DNA of 64,000 nucleotides, taken from contig NZ_CP141587.1 in assembly GCF_035593985.1 (NCBI RefSeq), positions 434,001-498,000 on the forward strand, given 5' to 3'. The position numbers were made by a program, and so were the translations under genes. The notes beneath the pieces were generated by a model. That model was not told where the DNA came from and did not search any database. It saw nothing but the letters and a program-made list of their open reading frames with translations. Each line of letters begins with the position of its first letter. The first letter of the stretch is position 1. Origin of the DNA: Sphingomonas sp. LY29. GTDB taxonomy: Bacteria > Pseudomonadota > Alphaproteobacteria > Sphingomonadales > Sphingomonadaceae. Of the stretch, positions 33,483 to 42,155 are shown piece after piece.

Positions 33483-35831
33483 TCAGCCGGCGCGACGGCT
33501 TTGCGCGGCGGGTTCGAGGTCGAGGAGCGCCGGCGCCACCGGCCGGCCGAAGTGGAAGCCCTGCAGCAGATCGCAGCCCAGCGAGCGCATCACGTCGGCC
33601 TGCGCGGCGGTCTCGACGCCCTCCGCAGTCGTCTCGACGCCAAGGCCGCGGGCCAGCGCCAGGATGGCATGGACGATGGCCATGCAGTCCTTTGCGCCCT
33701 CGGCAGCGCCGCGGACGAAGCTCTGGTCGATCTTGATCTTGGCGAATTGCGCGCGGCTGAGATAGCCGAACGAGCTATAGCCCTTGCCGAAATCGTCGAG
33801 CACGAGGCGAACACCAAGCGCGCGCAGCCGCTCGAGCGAGGCAAGGGTCGCCGCATCGTCACCTAGGAAAACGCTTTCGGTGACCTCCAGCTCAAGGCGG
33901 CTTGGCTCCAGTCGGCTTGCAGCAAGCGCACCCAGCACGGTTCGGGCAAGACCCGCGCCCGACAATTGAGCGGCTGAAATGTTCACCGCCACCCGAAGCT
34001 GTCCCGGCCACCGCGACGCTTCCATGCAGGCTTCGCGAATGACCCAGTCGCCGATCTGATGGATCAGGCCGGCATCCTCGATGATCGGGATGAACTGGTC
34101 GGGCGGAATGTCGCCGCGGCGCGGGTGGCGCCAGCGCAAGAGTGCTTCGTGCGCTACGACCGCGCTGCTGTCGGCGGCGACGATCGGCTGGTAGGCGAGC
34201 GTCAGCCCATCGCTTCCCAGCGCCTCGCGCACGTCCTGTTCGAGCAGGCGGTGGTCTTCGGCCTCGTCGAACATATAGCGTTCAAAGAAGGCGTAGCCGC
34301 CGCGACCGGCCTCCTTGGCGCGATAAAGCGCGAGGTCGGCGCTTCGCATCAACTGCTCTTCGCGCGCTCCATCATTCGGTCCGATCGCAATCCCGATCGT
34401 CGCGCCGATGCGGAGCGTGGCTGCACCGATCGAGAAGCTGGCTGCAAGCCGCCCAACAATGATGTCGGCCAGGCGCGACAGATTTTCGCGGTCGGTGGCA
34501 CTGGTCCAGATGATGGCGAATTCGTCGCCGCCAATGCGGCCGACCCGGCCATCGGTCCCGACCGCCAGTTCGAGGCGGCGGCCCACTTCGACCAGCAACT
34601 GGTCGCCTATTGCGTGGCCAAGCGTGTCATTGACGAGCTTGAAGCGGTCGAGGTCGACCAGCAGCAGCGCGCAATGCCCTTCCTCGTTCCAATGGCCCAG
34701 CGCCGCCTGTTCAAGGAGTTCGCGGACGAGCAGGCGATTGGCGAGGCCGGTCAGCGGATCGGTCCGTGCCGCGCGGACCGAGTCACTTCCAGACAGCCTG
34801 GATTCGGTGATGTCCGAGGCGACCCCGCGCCACCCGGCAAGGTCGCCGCGCTCGTCTAGGATCGGCTTCCCCGACAAGGACCACCAACGCTTGCGATCCG
34901 CCGAAGGAATGGCCCGGTCGCGGAACGTCGTGCCTCGTTCGAGGTCGTTGTAGAGGCTCCGCATACCCGACGAATGCCGCGCGATCTGGCCGTCGGGATC
35001 CAAGAGGTTGGTGTAGTGGCGCCCCACGACCTGACCTTCGTCGAGGCCGATCGCGAACAGCAGTTCGTTCGAGATTTTGGTGAAGTTCAGACGCGCGTCG
35101 AGCTCCCACAGGCCGCCGGACCCCGATGCTTCAAATTCGCGCAACAGCTTGATGATCTCACCCTGTTCGCGAAGCTCGATCCGGTCGCGGCTGTGCGTAA
35201 AGAAGCGGCGGGCGGTACTGAGCACGTTGGTCGCAAGGATCGTCGAATAAGCGAGCACCAGTCCGAACATCACCGGGCTGTCGACCTTGATGGCCAGCGC
35301 GGCGGCGCCGATCGTCAGGATCCCGATGTAGAGCAGCGCGGTTTGCGGAAGTGAGATCAGGGTCATGCTTCCGGCGCTCAGAAGCGCGGTCATCAGGATG
35401 CAAATGAACACCTTTTCGGATGGCGACGCGACTTCGAACCAGGCGATCGGGGGAATGACCCAGAAGAAAGCGAGGATCGCGACGACGACGCAGATGCCCG
35501 ACAGGCTTGCCGGGTGTTCGTCGGCATAGTCGGCATCGTGGCGAAGGCGCCAGGCGCGAACGCCGCGCGCGAAACAGAGCAGCAAGACCGCGCCGAACCA
35601 GAGCCCGAGCTCAAAGTTCTCGACCGATCCGCGAAGGCCCACGACCATGATCGCGGCGGCGACGATCTGAACCACGACCGTGATCGGGACGAGCCGCAAC
35701 ATGGCGTCGATTTGGGATTCGCGAACCGCCAGCGCGATCCGATCCGACGGCGTGTCGACCGACAGGATGTCGCGCCAGCGCAGGTGGCGCGGCCGCTGGC
35801 GGCGCTCTACCCTGCCCTGATTACCCGACAT
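33483..35831 (-). CDS. membrane-bound GGDEF-EAL protein with PAS domain
   Basis: 782 residues. An N-terminal membrane region with about six helices (45-205) is followed by a PAS domain (about 228-345), GGDEF (about 355-515) and EAL (about 530-775). The GGDEF signature is intact (GGDEF at 434-438) but an RxxD inhibitory site is not seen upstream of it. EAL residues are all present: EALLRW (Glu562), NIS, EVTES, the DDFGKGYSS loop, KIDQSF, EGVE and QGFHFGRP. It could make or degrade c-di-GMP; such hybrids often act mainly as phosphodiesterases. ATG 35831 is chosen over an in-frame TTG at 35837. Confidence 0.92.
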   Translation of the reverse strand: MSGNQGRVERRQRPRHLRWRDILSVDTPSDRIALAVRESQIDAMLRLVPITVVVQIVAAAIMVVGLRGSVENFELGLWFGAVLLLCFARGVRAWRLRHDADYADEHPASLSGICVVVAILAFFWVIPPIAWFEVASPSEKVFICILMTALLSAGSMTLISLPQTALLYIGILTIGAAALAIKVDSPVMFGLVLAYSTILATNVLSTARRFFTHSRDRIELREQGEIIKLLREFEASGSGGLWELDARLNFTKISNELLFAIGLDEGQVVGRHYTNLLDPDGQIARHSSGMRSLYNDLERGTTFRDRAIPSADRKRWWSLSGKPILDERGDLAGWRGVASDITESRLSGSDSVRAARTDPLTGLANRLLVRELLEQAALGHWNEEGHCALLLVDLDRFKLVNDTLGHAIGDQLLVEVGRRLELAVGTDGRVGRIGGDEFAIIWTSATDRENLSRLADIIVGRLAASFSIGAATLRIGATIGIAIGPNDGAREEQLMRSADLALYRAKEAGRGGYAFFERYMFDEAEDHRLLEQDVREALGSDGLTLAYQPIVAADSSAVVAHEALLRWRHPRRGDIPPDQFIPIIEDAGLIHQIGDWVIREACMEASRWPGQLRVAVNISAAQLSGAGLARTVLGALAASRLEPSRLELEVTESVFLGDDAATLASLERLRALGVRLVLDDFGKGYSSFGYLSRAQFAKIKIDQSFVRGAAEGAKDCMAIVHAILALARGLGVETTAEGVETAAQADVMRSLGCDLLQGFHFGRPVAPALLDLEPAAQSRRAG

Positions 35832-35939
35832 CGCCAAACAACAAGCCCCGCAAGTCCCCCGACCTCATGCGCGGCAGTTGATAAACATCATATTGCAAAG
35901 AAACAATGAAGGCAGGAACTTGCCCGCCGTCGCGGCAGA

Positions 35940-36821
35940 TCAGATCCGGCGGTTGACCAGATCGTCATAGTCGCGCTGTAGCTGCCGCGACAGGTCACCG
36001 ACTTCGAAATTCCACGGGCCAGCCGACTGGACCAGCGTGACTTCGGCCGCCGAGCCGGTGAGGAAGAATTGCTCAAAGCTTTCGAGCTCCTCGGGCCAGA
36101 TCGCCTTTTCGATCACTTCGATACCGCGACGCTTCGCAAGATCGATGACCGTCCGGCGGGTGATGCCGTCGAGGAAGCAGTCCGGGGTCGGCGTGTAGAG
36201 TTTCCCTTCGCGAACGAAGAAGGCGTTGGCGCCAGTCGCTTCGGCTACCTGCCCGCGCCAGTCGAGCATCAGCGCGTCGTCGTAACCGCGCGCATCGGCG
36301 TGTGCCTTCGACATCGTCGCGATCATGTAGAGGCCCGCCGCCTTGCTGTGCACCGGCGCGGTGTAGGGCGCGGGACGCCGCCACGGCGCCATGTCAAGGC
36401 GGATGCCCTTCGCTGCCTTCGCCTCGTCGAAATACTTGCCCCAGACCCAGCAGGCGACGGCGAGATGTGGCTTGGTCCCCTTGGGGCTCACGCCCATCTG
36501 CTCCGACCCACGCCACGCAACCGGACGCAGGTAGGCGTCGGTGAGACCATTAGCCTTGAGGACTTCGTTACAAGCCGCATCGATCTGCTCGACGCCCCAC
36601 GGAAGGTCGAAGCCGAGCATCTCGGCGGAGTTGCGCAGCCGCTGGCTATGTTCGCTCAGCTTGAAAATGACGCCATTGTAGGCGCGCTGCCCTTCGAACA
36701 CCGACGAGGCGTAATGCATCGCATGAGTCAGGATATGGACATTGGCATCGCGCCACGGACGCAGTTCGCCGTCGAACCAGATAAAACCGTCACGATCGTC
36801 GAAGCTGCGCGTCTCTGCCAT
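35940..36821 (-). CDS. ilvE: branched-chain amino acid aminotransferase
   Basis: 293 residues of fold-type IV PLP enzyme. HAMHYASSVFEGQRAY near residue 33, the PLP lysine in APVHSKAAGLY near 160, and ATGANAFFVREGKLYTPT near 200 are the IlvE pattern. It performs the last step of Val, Leu and Ile synthesis and the first of their breakdown. It lies 51 nt downstream of proC on the same strand. Confidence 0.94.
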   Translation of the reverse strand: MAETRSFDDRDGFIWFDGELRPWRDANVHILTHAMHYASSVFEGQRAYNGVIFKLSEHSQRLRNSAEMLGFDLPWGVEQIDAACNEVLKANGLTDAYLRPVAWRGSEQMGVSPKGTKPHLAVACWVWGKYFDEAKAAKGIRLDMAPWRRPAPYTAPVHSKAAGLYMIATMSKAHADARGYDDALMLDWRGQVAEATGANAFFVREGKLYTPTPDCFLDGITRRTVIDLAKRRGIEVIEKAIWPEELESFEQFFLTGSAAEVTLVQSAGPWNFEVGDLSRQLQRDYDDLVNRRI

Positions 36822-36872
36822 TATTTGTCCCTGAAATGATTGGGTAGCGCGTAGGGGACCACCCCTTGGGCG

Positions 36873-37682
36873 TCAATTATCGCGGGCGGCGGCCGCCAGT
36901 TCCTGGCCGCGCCGGATCGCGGCGGCAAGCATGCGATCGACCAGCGATTGAACCCCATCGTCCGCATCGAGAACCGCAAGCCCCTCCTCTGTCGTTCCCT
37001 TCGGACTTGCGACGCGGCGGGCAAGGTCGGCCATCGATTCGCCGCTCGCGGCCTCCATAGCGCCCGTCCCGACCAGCGTCTGCACGGCAATCGCGGCGGC
37101 GAGATCGGGCGCGAGGCCGAGCCCCTCTCCGCCCTTCGCCATCGCGTCCACGAAGCGCGCGATGTAGGCCGGGCCCGAGCCCGCCACCGCGCCGATGGCC
37201 GAGAAGCTGACTTCGTCCGCGCACCATGGTGCAAGGCCCAGTGCGCCCATCAATTCTTCGATAACGCCACGATCGTCGTCGTTGACGTCGTCGCTGTAGA
37301 GTGCGGTCACGCCTGCGCGCTCGGAGACTGGCAGATTTGGCATCACCCGGACGATCGCTTTCGCGTCCGGGAATCGTTGACGCAGGCTTTCCGACGTCAC
37401 GCCCGCCAGCATCGACACCAGCAGGGTCTGCTCACCGACGAAAGGGGCCAACGTGGGCGCGACCTCATCGATCTTCTGCGGCTTGACGCCCAACATCACG
37501 AAACGCGGCGCTTCGGCCGGAAAGGAGGTTACCGTGCGGACCCCGGTGACCGGCGTTGCACTCGGCCGGATGACGGTAACGCCGCCGAGATCCACCCCCG
37601 CGGCCCGCCAGCCTTCGACCATCGCACCGGCCATGTTGCCGCATCCGACCAGCCAGGCCGGCGAAGGAAATGTGGGCGTCAC
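36873..37682 (-). CDS. proC: pyrroline-5-carboxylate reductase
   Basis: 269 residues: NADPH-binding Rossmann domain (PAWLVGCGNMAGAMVEGW), VKPQKIDEV, and the catalytic C-terminal block AGSGPAYIARFVDAMAKGG with SPKGTTEEGLAVL. It makes proline from pyrroline-5-carboxylate. GTG 37682, one base after the YbjN stop, gives the usual family N-terminus; an in-frame TTG at 37706 would add eight residues inside the upstream gene. Confidence 0.94.
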   Translation of the reverse strand: MTPTFPSPAWLVGCGNMAGAMVEGWRAAGVDLGGVTVIRPSATPVTGVRTVTSFPAEAPRFVMLGVKPQKIDEVAPTLAPFVGEQTLLVSMLAGVTSESLRQRFPDAKAIVRVMPNLPVSERAGVTALYSDDVNDDDRGVIEELMGALGLAPWCADEVSFSAIGAVAGSGPAYIARFVDAMAKGGEGLGLAPDLAAAIAVQTLVGTGAMEAASGESMADLARRVASPKGTTEEGLAVLDADDGVQSLVDRMLAAAIRRGQELAAAARDN

Positions 37683-37683
37683 G

Positions 37684-38187
37684 TCAGGCTTCGCCTGCGG
37701 TGTCAATCAGCGCCGCCGAAATGGCCTCGGTCGGCGATTTTCCGCCCCACAGCACGAATTGGAACACCGGGTAGAAGCGTTCGCACTCCTCGATCGCGGC
37801 TTCGCTGATCGCTTCCGCCTGCTCGAACGGAAGCGTGTCATTCTCGGCGACCAGCGCGGCATGCCGGAACACGATCAGCCCCGACCCCGACCACAATTCG
37901 AAGTGACCGAGCCAGAGCTGCTCGTTGATCAGCCCGATCGTCTCGTACATCGCGGCGCGTTTTTCGACGCCGACCTTAATGTCGGGAAAGGCGAGGAACT
38001 GCAGCACCTGGTCTTCGCTGCGCCATACGCCCCGAAGCTCATACTGTGCCCAACTTCCCGTCGCCGAGGCAATGATCTCGCCTTCGCCCGCGCGTTCGCA
38101 CGCCCAACCGCGCGCCTCGAAATACTGCTCGAGCATTTCAATCGGCGCGCCGTCGTCGCGTTCGTCTTGGTCGGCTTCCTCGCTCAG
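37684..38187 (-). CDS. YbjN-domain protein, apparent CTG start
   Basis: 167 residues from CTG. The YbjN domain (IEMLEQYFEARGW, SWAQYELRGVWR, QFLAFPDIKV, INEQLWLGHFELW) is related to bacterial sensory-transduction/chaperone-like folds; exact function unknown. The first ATG (38136) lies within the conserved domain start and has no ribosome-binding site. CTG 38187 forms a CTGA overlap with the upstream UbiK-like stop, has GGAG 7 nt upstream (38195-38198), and adds an acidic N-terminus (SEEADQDERDDG) of the sort seen in homologues. Confidence 0.85.
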   Translation of the reverse strand: MSEEADQDERDDGAPIEMLEQYFEARGWACERAGEGEIIASATGSWAQYELRGVWRSEDQVLQFLAFPDIKVGVEKRAAMYETIGLINEQLWLGHFELWSGSGLIVFRHAALVAENDTLPFEQAEAISEAAIEECERFYPVFQFVLWGGKSPTEAISAALIDTAGEA

Positions 38188-38480
38188 AGCGCGGCTCCGT
38201 CGATCGGCGGGGTCTTCGCAGGCTTGGCCTTCGGCTTTGCCGCGCCGGCTTCGAGCGCCGCGATGCGTGCTTCCAACAGGTCGTTCTGCTCGCGAGCGGC
38301 CATTGCCATCGCCTTGACCGCGTCAAACTCTTCGCGGCTGACGAAGTCCATACCGCCGACCCACTCGCGCATGCGCTCGCGCATCGAGCCCTCGGCCTCG
38401 CGGCCCATGCCGGCCATCGTTCCGGCGACCCCGTTCATCATCTTGACCAGGTCGTCGAGCATTCGGTTCTGCGACTGCAT
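38184..38480 (-). CDS. UbiK/BMFP-domain accessory protein
   Basis: 98 residues: a short amphipathic N-terminal region (QSQNRMLDDLVKMMNGVAGTM), a coiled-coil segment (FVSREEFDAVKAMAMAAREQNDLLEARIAALEA) and a Lys/Pro/Ala tail. This is the BMFP/YqiC family; the E. coli member, UbiK, assists ubiquinone synthesis and binds lipids as a trimer. The function here is inferred from family only. ATG 38480 follows the tspO stop by one base. Confidence 0.85.
   Translation of the reverse strand: MQSQNRMLDDLVKMMNGVAGTMAGMGREAEGSMRERMREWVGGMDFVSREEFDAVKAMAMAAREQNDLLEARIAALEAGAAKPKAKPAKTPPIDGAAL
38185..38198 (-). promoter_or_regulatory. ribosome-binding site and CTG start in CTGA overlap (YbjN gene)
   Basis: GGAG (38195-38198), 7-nt spacer, CTG (38187-38185), overlapping the UbiK-like TGA stop. 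Same geometry as at 14646 and 40184. Confidence 0.6.
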
Positions 38481-38481
38481 C

Positions 38482-39015
38482 TTATTCTCCAATGATCCCC
38501 AGCGGCGCAGCGTCGGCCCCGGGATTGAGCTTGCCCGTCTCATAGTTGAGGGCGGTGGCAAGGCACAGCCATAGTAGATAGGGAAGCAACAACCATCCTG
38601 CCACCGGGCGGATGCGCCGGAACAGATTGGCCGTCGCGGTCGCCACCAGCAGAATGACAAGGATCACGACCAGCGCGATCTCGATCATCTGCGCGCCGAA
38701 AAAGATCGGCGACCAGGCGAAGTTTAGCGCGAGTTGCACGAAGAACAGCGTCAGCGCAGTGCGACGCATCGGTGACGGCGGCTCGTTGAGGATCGCGGCC
38801 AGCGCGATGCCCATCATCGTGTAGAGCGTCGTCCAAACGGCCCCGAACGCCCAGCCCGGTGGCTGGAAGGCTGGCTTGACAAGGTCGGCATACCAGCCGT
38901 TCTCGAACCCGCTGTTCGATACAATGCCCATCACGGATCCGACGATGACGATCGCCGGGACGGTGATCAGCGCTTTCTTCCACAAACCGCGATCGTCGCG
39001 GGTTTCCGTCGTCAT
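38482..39015 (-). CDS. tspO: TspO/MBR family membrane protein
   Basis: 177 residues with five membrane helices. The conserved blocks WYADLVKPAFQPPGWAFGAVWTTLYTMMG, FFVQLALNFAWSPIFFG and LLLPYLLWLCLATALNYE are the TspO pattern, with Trp-rich ligand pocket residues. TspO proteins bind porphyrins and sterols and affect tetrapyrrole handling under oxygen or stress. ATG 39015 overlaps the tlyA stop (ATGA). Confidence 0.93.
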   Translation of the reverse strand: MTTETRDDRGLWKKALITVPAIVIVGSVMGIVSNSGFENGWYADLVKPAFQPPGWAFGAVWTTLYTMMGIALAAILNEPPSPMRRTALTLFFVQLALNFAWSPIFFGAQMIEIALVVILVILLVATATANLFRRIRPVAGWLLLPYLLWLCLATALNYETGKLNPGADAAPLGIIGE

Positions 39016-39755
39016 GCACGTTCCTCCCTGATGGCGCCGAGCAGAAACTCGACATTCCCCTCCGGCCCCGTAATCGGGCTCGGCTCGATCCCGCAAACGC
39101 GCCATCCCTTGGATTCGACCCATGCGGCGGCATCGGCGCAGACGCGCTCATGGATCGCCGGATCGCGGACGACGCCGCCCTTGCCCACCTCGCCTCGCCC
39201 CGCCTCAAATTGCGGCTTGACGAGCGCGACCAGCATTCCGCCCGGAAGCGCCAGGTCGAGCGCGGCATTCAGCACCTTGTGAAGCGCGATGAAGCTGGCG
39301 TCGCACACGATGATTTCGATGGCCTCGGGCACGATCGACGGATCGAGATCACGGGCATTTGTCTGCTCGTGGACGACTACCCGAGGGTCTGTGCGGAGTT
39401 TCCACGCCAACTGATTCGTACCGACGTCGATCGCAAATACCTTTGCGGCACCGCGGCTGAGCAGGACATCGGTGAAACCGCCGGTCGAACTGCCGACGTC
39501 GAGCGCGGTCGCGCCGGTCACATCGAACCCGAAGTGCGTCAATCCATGATCCAGCTTGATGCCCCCGCGCGACACCCAAGGGTGGTCCTTGCCCTTCACC
39601 GTCACGTCGGCGTCGTCGGCGATCAGGTCGCCAGCCTTTGCCACCGCCCGATCGCCGACGAAGACCTTGCCGCCCATGATCAACGCTTGCGCGCGGGTCC
39701 GGCTTTCGGCGAGGCCCCGCGCAACGAGCAACAGGTCGGCGCGAAGCCGGGTCAC
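39012..39755 (-). CDS. tlyA: TlyA family rRNA 2'-O-methyltransferase / hemolysin-like protein
   Basis: 247 residues: an N-terminal S4 RNA-binding domain (RLRADLLLVARGLAESRTRAQALI) and a FtsJ-type methyltransferase domain with SAM motif ALDVGSSTGGFTDVLL and VKPQFEAGRGEVGKGGVV. TlyA of mycobacteria methylates 16S and 23S rRNA; other members are called hemolysins. GTG 39755 is chosen because it overlaps the upstream stop as GTGA and has AGGGGA about 5 nt before it; an in-frame ATG at 39776 adds seven residues. Confidence 0.9.
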   Translation of the reverse strand: MTRLRADLLLVARGLAESRTRAQALIMGGKVFVGDRAVAKAGDLIADDADVTVKGKDHPWVSRGGIKLDHGLTHFGFDVTGATALDVGSSTGGFTDVLLSRGAAKVFAIDVGTNQLAWKLRTDPRVVVHEQTNARDLDPSIVPEAIEIIVCDASFIALHKVLNAALDLALPGGMLVALVKPQFEAGRGEVGKGGVVRDPAIHERVCADAAAWVESKGWRVCGIEPSPITGPEGNVEFLLGAIREERA

Positions 39756-40186
39756 GCCGATCCCCTGATCGACCATCCCGCCATCAGGTCGAGATGCCGG
39801 CCAAGGTCCGCAACGCTCGGATCAGGGCCGAGCGGAAAGGTCGGGCGGACGTCCTGGCCGCGCATGGCGCCCCAGAAACGCGTGACGATTCCTTCGATTT
39901 CAGGCCGGTCGATCCAGATCATGCTTTCCAGACGGTCGTCGGGCCGCGGCGTCAGCGGGTCATGATAATGCGGCGCGAGCTGCTGCCATAGGAACCGCGT
40001 CGTCGTGGGCGTCACGCTGGCGCGAAGCATCGCCTTCTCGAACGACGCGAGATCGCCACGCGACCGTTTGCGCGACAGCCGTGCATGCTGCCGCCGCGCC
40101 ATCGGCATCGTCAGAAAGAACAGAATGAACAGACCGATCAGCCCGGCAACCAGCCATTGGCCGAGGGTCCAGGTCGCGAAGTTCAG
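39752..40186 (-). CDS. small membrane-anchored hypothetical protein, apparent CTG start
   Basis: 144 residues from CTG. The first about 28 residues are a membrane helix ([19 protein letters not shown]), followed by a basic stretch ([14 protein letters not shown]) and a soluble domain with no recognised motif. The first ATG in frame (40108) would remove almost the whole helix. No ATG, GTG or TTG lies in frame before it until deep inside dxs. CTG 40186 overlaps the dxs stop as CTGA and has GGAG 7 nt upstream (40194-40197). Orientation by the positive-inside rule puts the C-terminal domain in the cytoplasm. Confidence 0.8.
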   Translation of the reverse strand: MNFATWTLGQWLVAGLIGLFILFFLTMPMARRQHARLSRKRSRGDLASFEKAMLRASVTPTTTRFLWQQLAPHYHDPLTPRPDDRLESMIWIDRPEIEGIVTRFWGAMRGQDVRPTFPLGPDPSVADLGRHLDLMAGWSIRGSA

Positions 40187-42117
40187 GCGATCGCTCCGCT
40201 TTCCGCGTCCGCGCCGAGGTCGTTGCGCCGAAGCGCCTTCAGCACGGTTTCGACGATGTGCGGCGCATTGAGCCCCGCCTCGTCATATTGCGTCATCGGA
40301 CTGTTCTGGTCCTGGAACACGTCGGGCAAGCGCATGGTGCGCAGCTTGAGACCGGAATCGATCAGCCCCTCGTCGCTGGCGACCGTCAGCACGTGCGCGC
40401 CGAACCCGCCCACGGCTGCCTCTTCGATCGTCACGGCAACTTCGTGCGTGGTCAGCAACTTGCGGATTAGGTCCTCGTCGAGCGGCTTGGCAAAGCGCAT
40501 ATCCGCGACGGTGGTCGATAGCCCCTTGGCCTCGAGCATCTCAGCGGCCTTTTCGGCCTCTTCAAGGCGGGTGCCCAGCGAGAGGATCGCGACCTTCTTG
40601 CCTTCGCGAACGATGCGGCCCTTGCCGATCTCAAGCCGCTGTGGCGTCGCCGGCATGTCCAGGCCGCGTCCGTTTCCGCGCGGGTAGCGCACCGCACTGG
40701 GGCCGCTGTCGTGCAGCGCCATCGTGTGGACCATGTGGGTCAATTCGACTTCATCGGCCGCCGCCATCACCACGAAGTTGGGCAAGGTGCAGAGATAAGC
40801 GAGATCGAAAGCGCCCGCGTGCGTGCATCCGTCCGCCCCGACCAAGCCGGCGCGGTCCATTGCAAAGCGGACCGGAAGATTCTGAATCGCGACATCATGC
40901 ACGACCTGGTCGTAGGCGCGCTGTAGGAAGGTCGAGTAGATCGCGCAGAACGGCCGATGCCCCTGCGCTGCGAGGCCAGCCGCAAAGGTGACAGCATGCT
41001 GCTCGGCGATGCCGACGTCGAACGTGCGCGTCGGGAATTCGGCCTGGAATTTGTCGAGCCCGGTGCCTGACGGCATCGCCGCGGTGATCGCGACGACCTT
41101 TTCGTCGCGCCGCGCTTCGGCGCTGAGCGCATCGGCGAACACCGCCGTATAGCTCGGCGGGCCGCCGCCCGGACCCTTGTCCTGCTTGCCCGACACGATG
41201 TCGAACTTGACCACGCCATGATATTTGTCGGCGGCGGATTCGGCGGGCTCGTAGCCTTTGCCCTTCTTGGTCACTGCGTGGATCAGGATCGGACCGTCGG
41301 CCGCGTCGCGGACATTCTCCAGGATCTCGACCAGCCCCTCGACGTCATGGCCGTCGACCGGACCGACATAGTAGAAGCCCAGTTCTTCGAACAAGGTGCC
41401 GCCCGTCGCCATGCCGCGGGCATATTCCTCTGCCTTGCGCGCCGCCTTCTCGACCGGGCGCGGAAGGCGCTTGAACACCTTGCGCGCGAAATCGCGGGTT
41501 TTGAGATATTTGCCTGACGATACCAGCCGGGCGAGATAATGCGACAGGCCGCCCACCGGCGGTGCGATCGACATGTCGTTGTCGTTGAGAATGACGATCA
41601 GCCGGTTTCCGGCCTCCTGCGCATTGTTCATCGCCTCATATGCCATGCCCGCCGACATCGCCCCGTCGCCGATCACCGCGATCGCGCGGCCGGGCCGGTT
41701 GGCAAGCTTGTTGGAAATGGCGAAGCCGAGCGCGGCGGAAATGCTGGTCGAACTGTGCGCCGCGCCGAACGGGTCATACTCGCTTTCGGCGCGCTTGGTG
41801 AAGCCGCTCAGCCCCCCGCCCTGCCGAAGCGTGCGGATCCGGTCGCGGCGACCGGTGACGATCTTGTGCGGATAGCATTGGTGTCCGACGTCCCAGATCA
41901 GGATGTCGTCGGGGGTGTTGAAGACGTAGTGGATCGCCACCGTCAGTTCGACGACGCCGAGACCCGAGCCAAGGTGCCCGCCCGACTGCGAAACGGCGGA
42001 GATCATTTCCTGCCGGAGTTCATCCGAAAGCTGCGGAAGTTCAGCCTTCTGGAGCTTGCGAATGTCGGAGGGTAGGTCGACTTGGTCGAGCAGCGGCGTG
42101 GAAGGACGTTCGGACAT
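40183..42117 (-). CDS. dxs: 1-deoxy-D-xylulose-5-phosphate synthase
   Basis: 644 residues. Dxs condenses pyruvate and glyceraldehyde-3-phosphate with thiamine diphosphate, the first step of the MEP isoprenoid pathway. Motifs: [13 protein letters not shown] (catalytic His), the ThDP motif [17 protein letters not shown] ... [15 protein letters not shown], and [15 protein letters not shown] (catalytic Glu). It is followed by a chain of overlapping genes down to proC, and preceded 38 nt away by nadR on the same strand. Confidence 0.97.
   Translation of the reverse strand: MSERPSTPLLDQVDLPSDIRKLQKAELPQLSDELRQEMISAVSQSGGHLGSGLGVVELTVAIHYVFNTPDDILIWDVGHQCYPHKIVTGRRDRIRTLRQGGGLSGFTKRAESEYDPFGAAHSSTSISAALGFAISNKLANRPGRAIAVIGDGAMSAGMAYEAMNNAQEAGNRLIVILNDNDMSIAPPVGGLSHYLARLVSSGKYLKTRDFARKVFKRLPRPVEKAARKAEEYARGMATGGTLFEELGFYYVGPVDGHDVEGLVEILENVRDAADGPILIHAVTKKGKGYEPAESAADKYHGVVKFDIVSGKQDKGPGGGPPSYTAVFADALSAEARRDEKVVAITAAMPSGTGLDKFQAEFPTRTFDVGIAEQHAVTFAAGLAAQGHRPFCAIYSTFLQRAYDQVVHDVAIQNLPVRFAMDRAGLVGADGCTHAGAFDLAYLCTLPNFVVMAAADEVELTHMVHTMALHDSGPSAVRYPRGNGRGLDMPATPQRLEIGKGRIVREGKKVAILSLGTRLEEAEKAAEMLEAKGLSTTVADMRFAKPLDEDLIRKLLTTHEVAVTIEEAAVGGFGAHVLTVASDEGLIDSGLKLRTMRLPDVFQDQNSPMTQYDEAGLNAPHIVETVLKALRRNDLGADAESGAIA
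40184..40197 (-). promoter_or_regulatory. ribosome-binding site and CTG start in CTGA overlap (gene after dxs)
   Basis: GGAG (40194-40197), 7-nt spacer, CTG (40186-40184), the last two bases plus A forming the dxs TGA stop. The clearest of the three CTG cases, because no standard start codon exists before the membrane helix. Confidence 0.65.
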
Positions 42118-42155
42118 CGGTCCGCCTTAATCGCCTTCGCCAGCCAAGTCGAACG

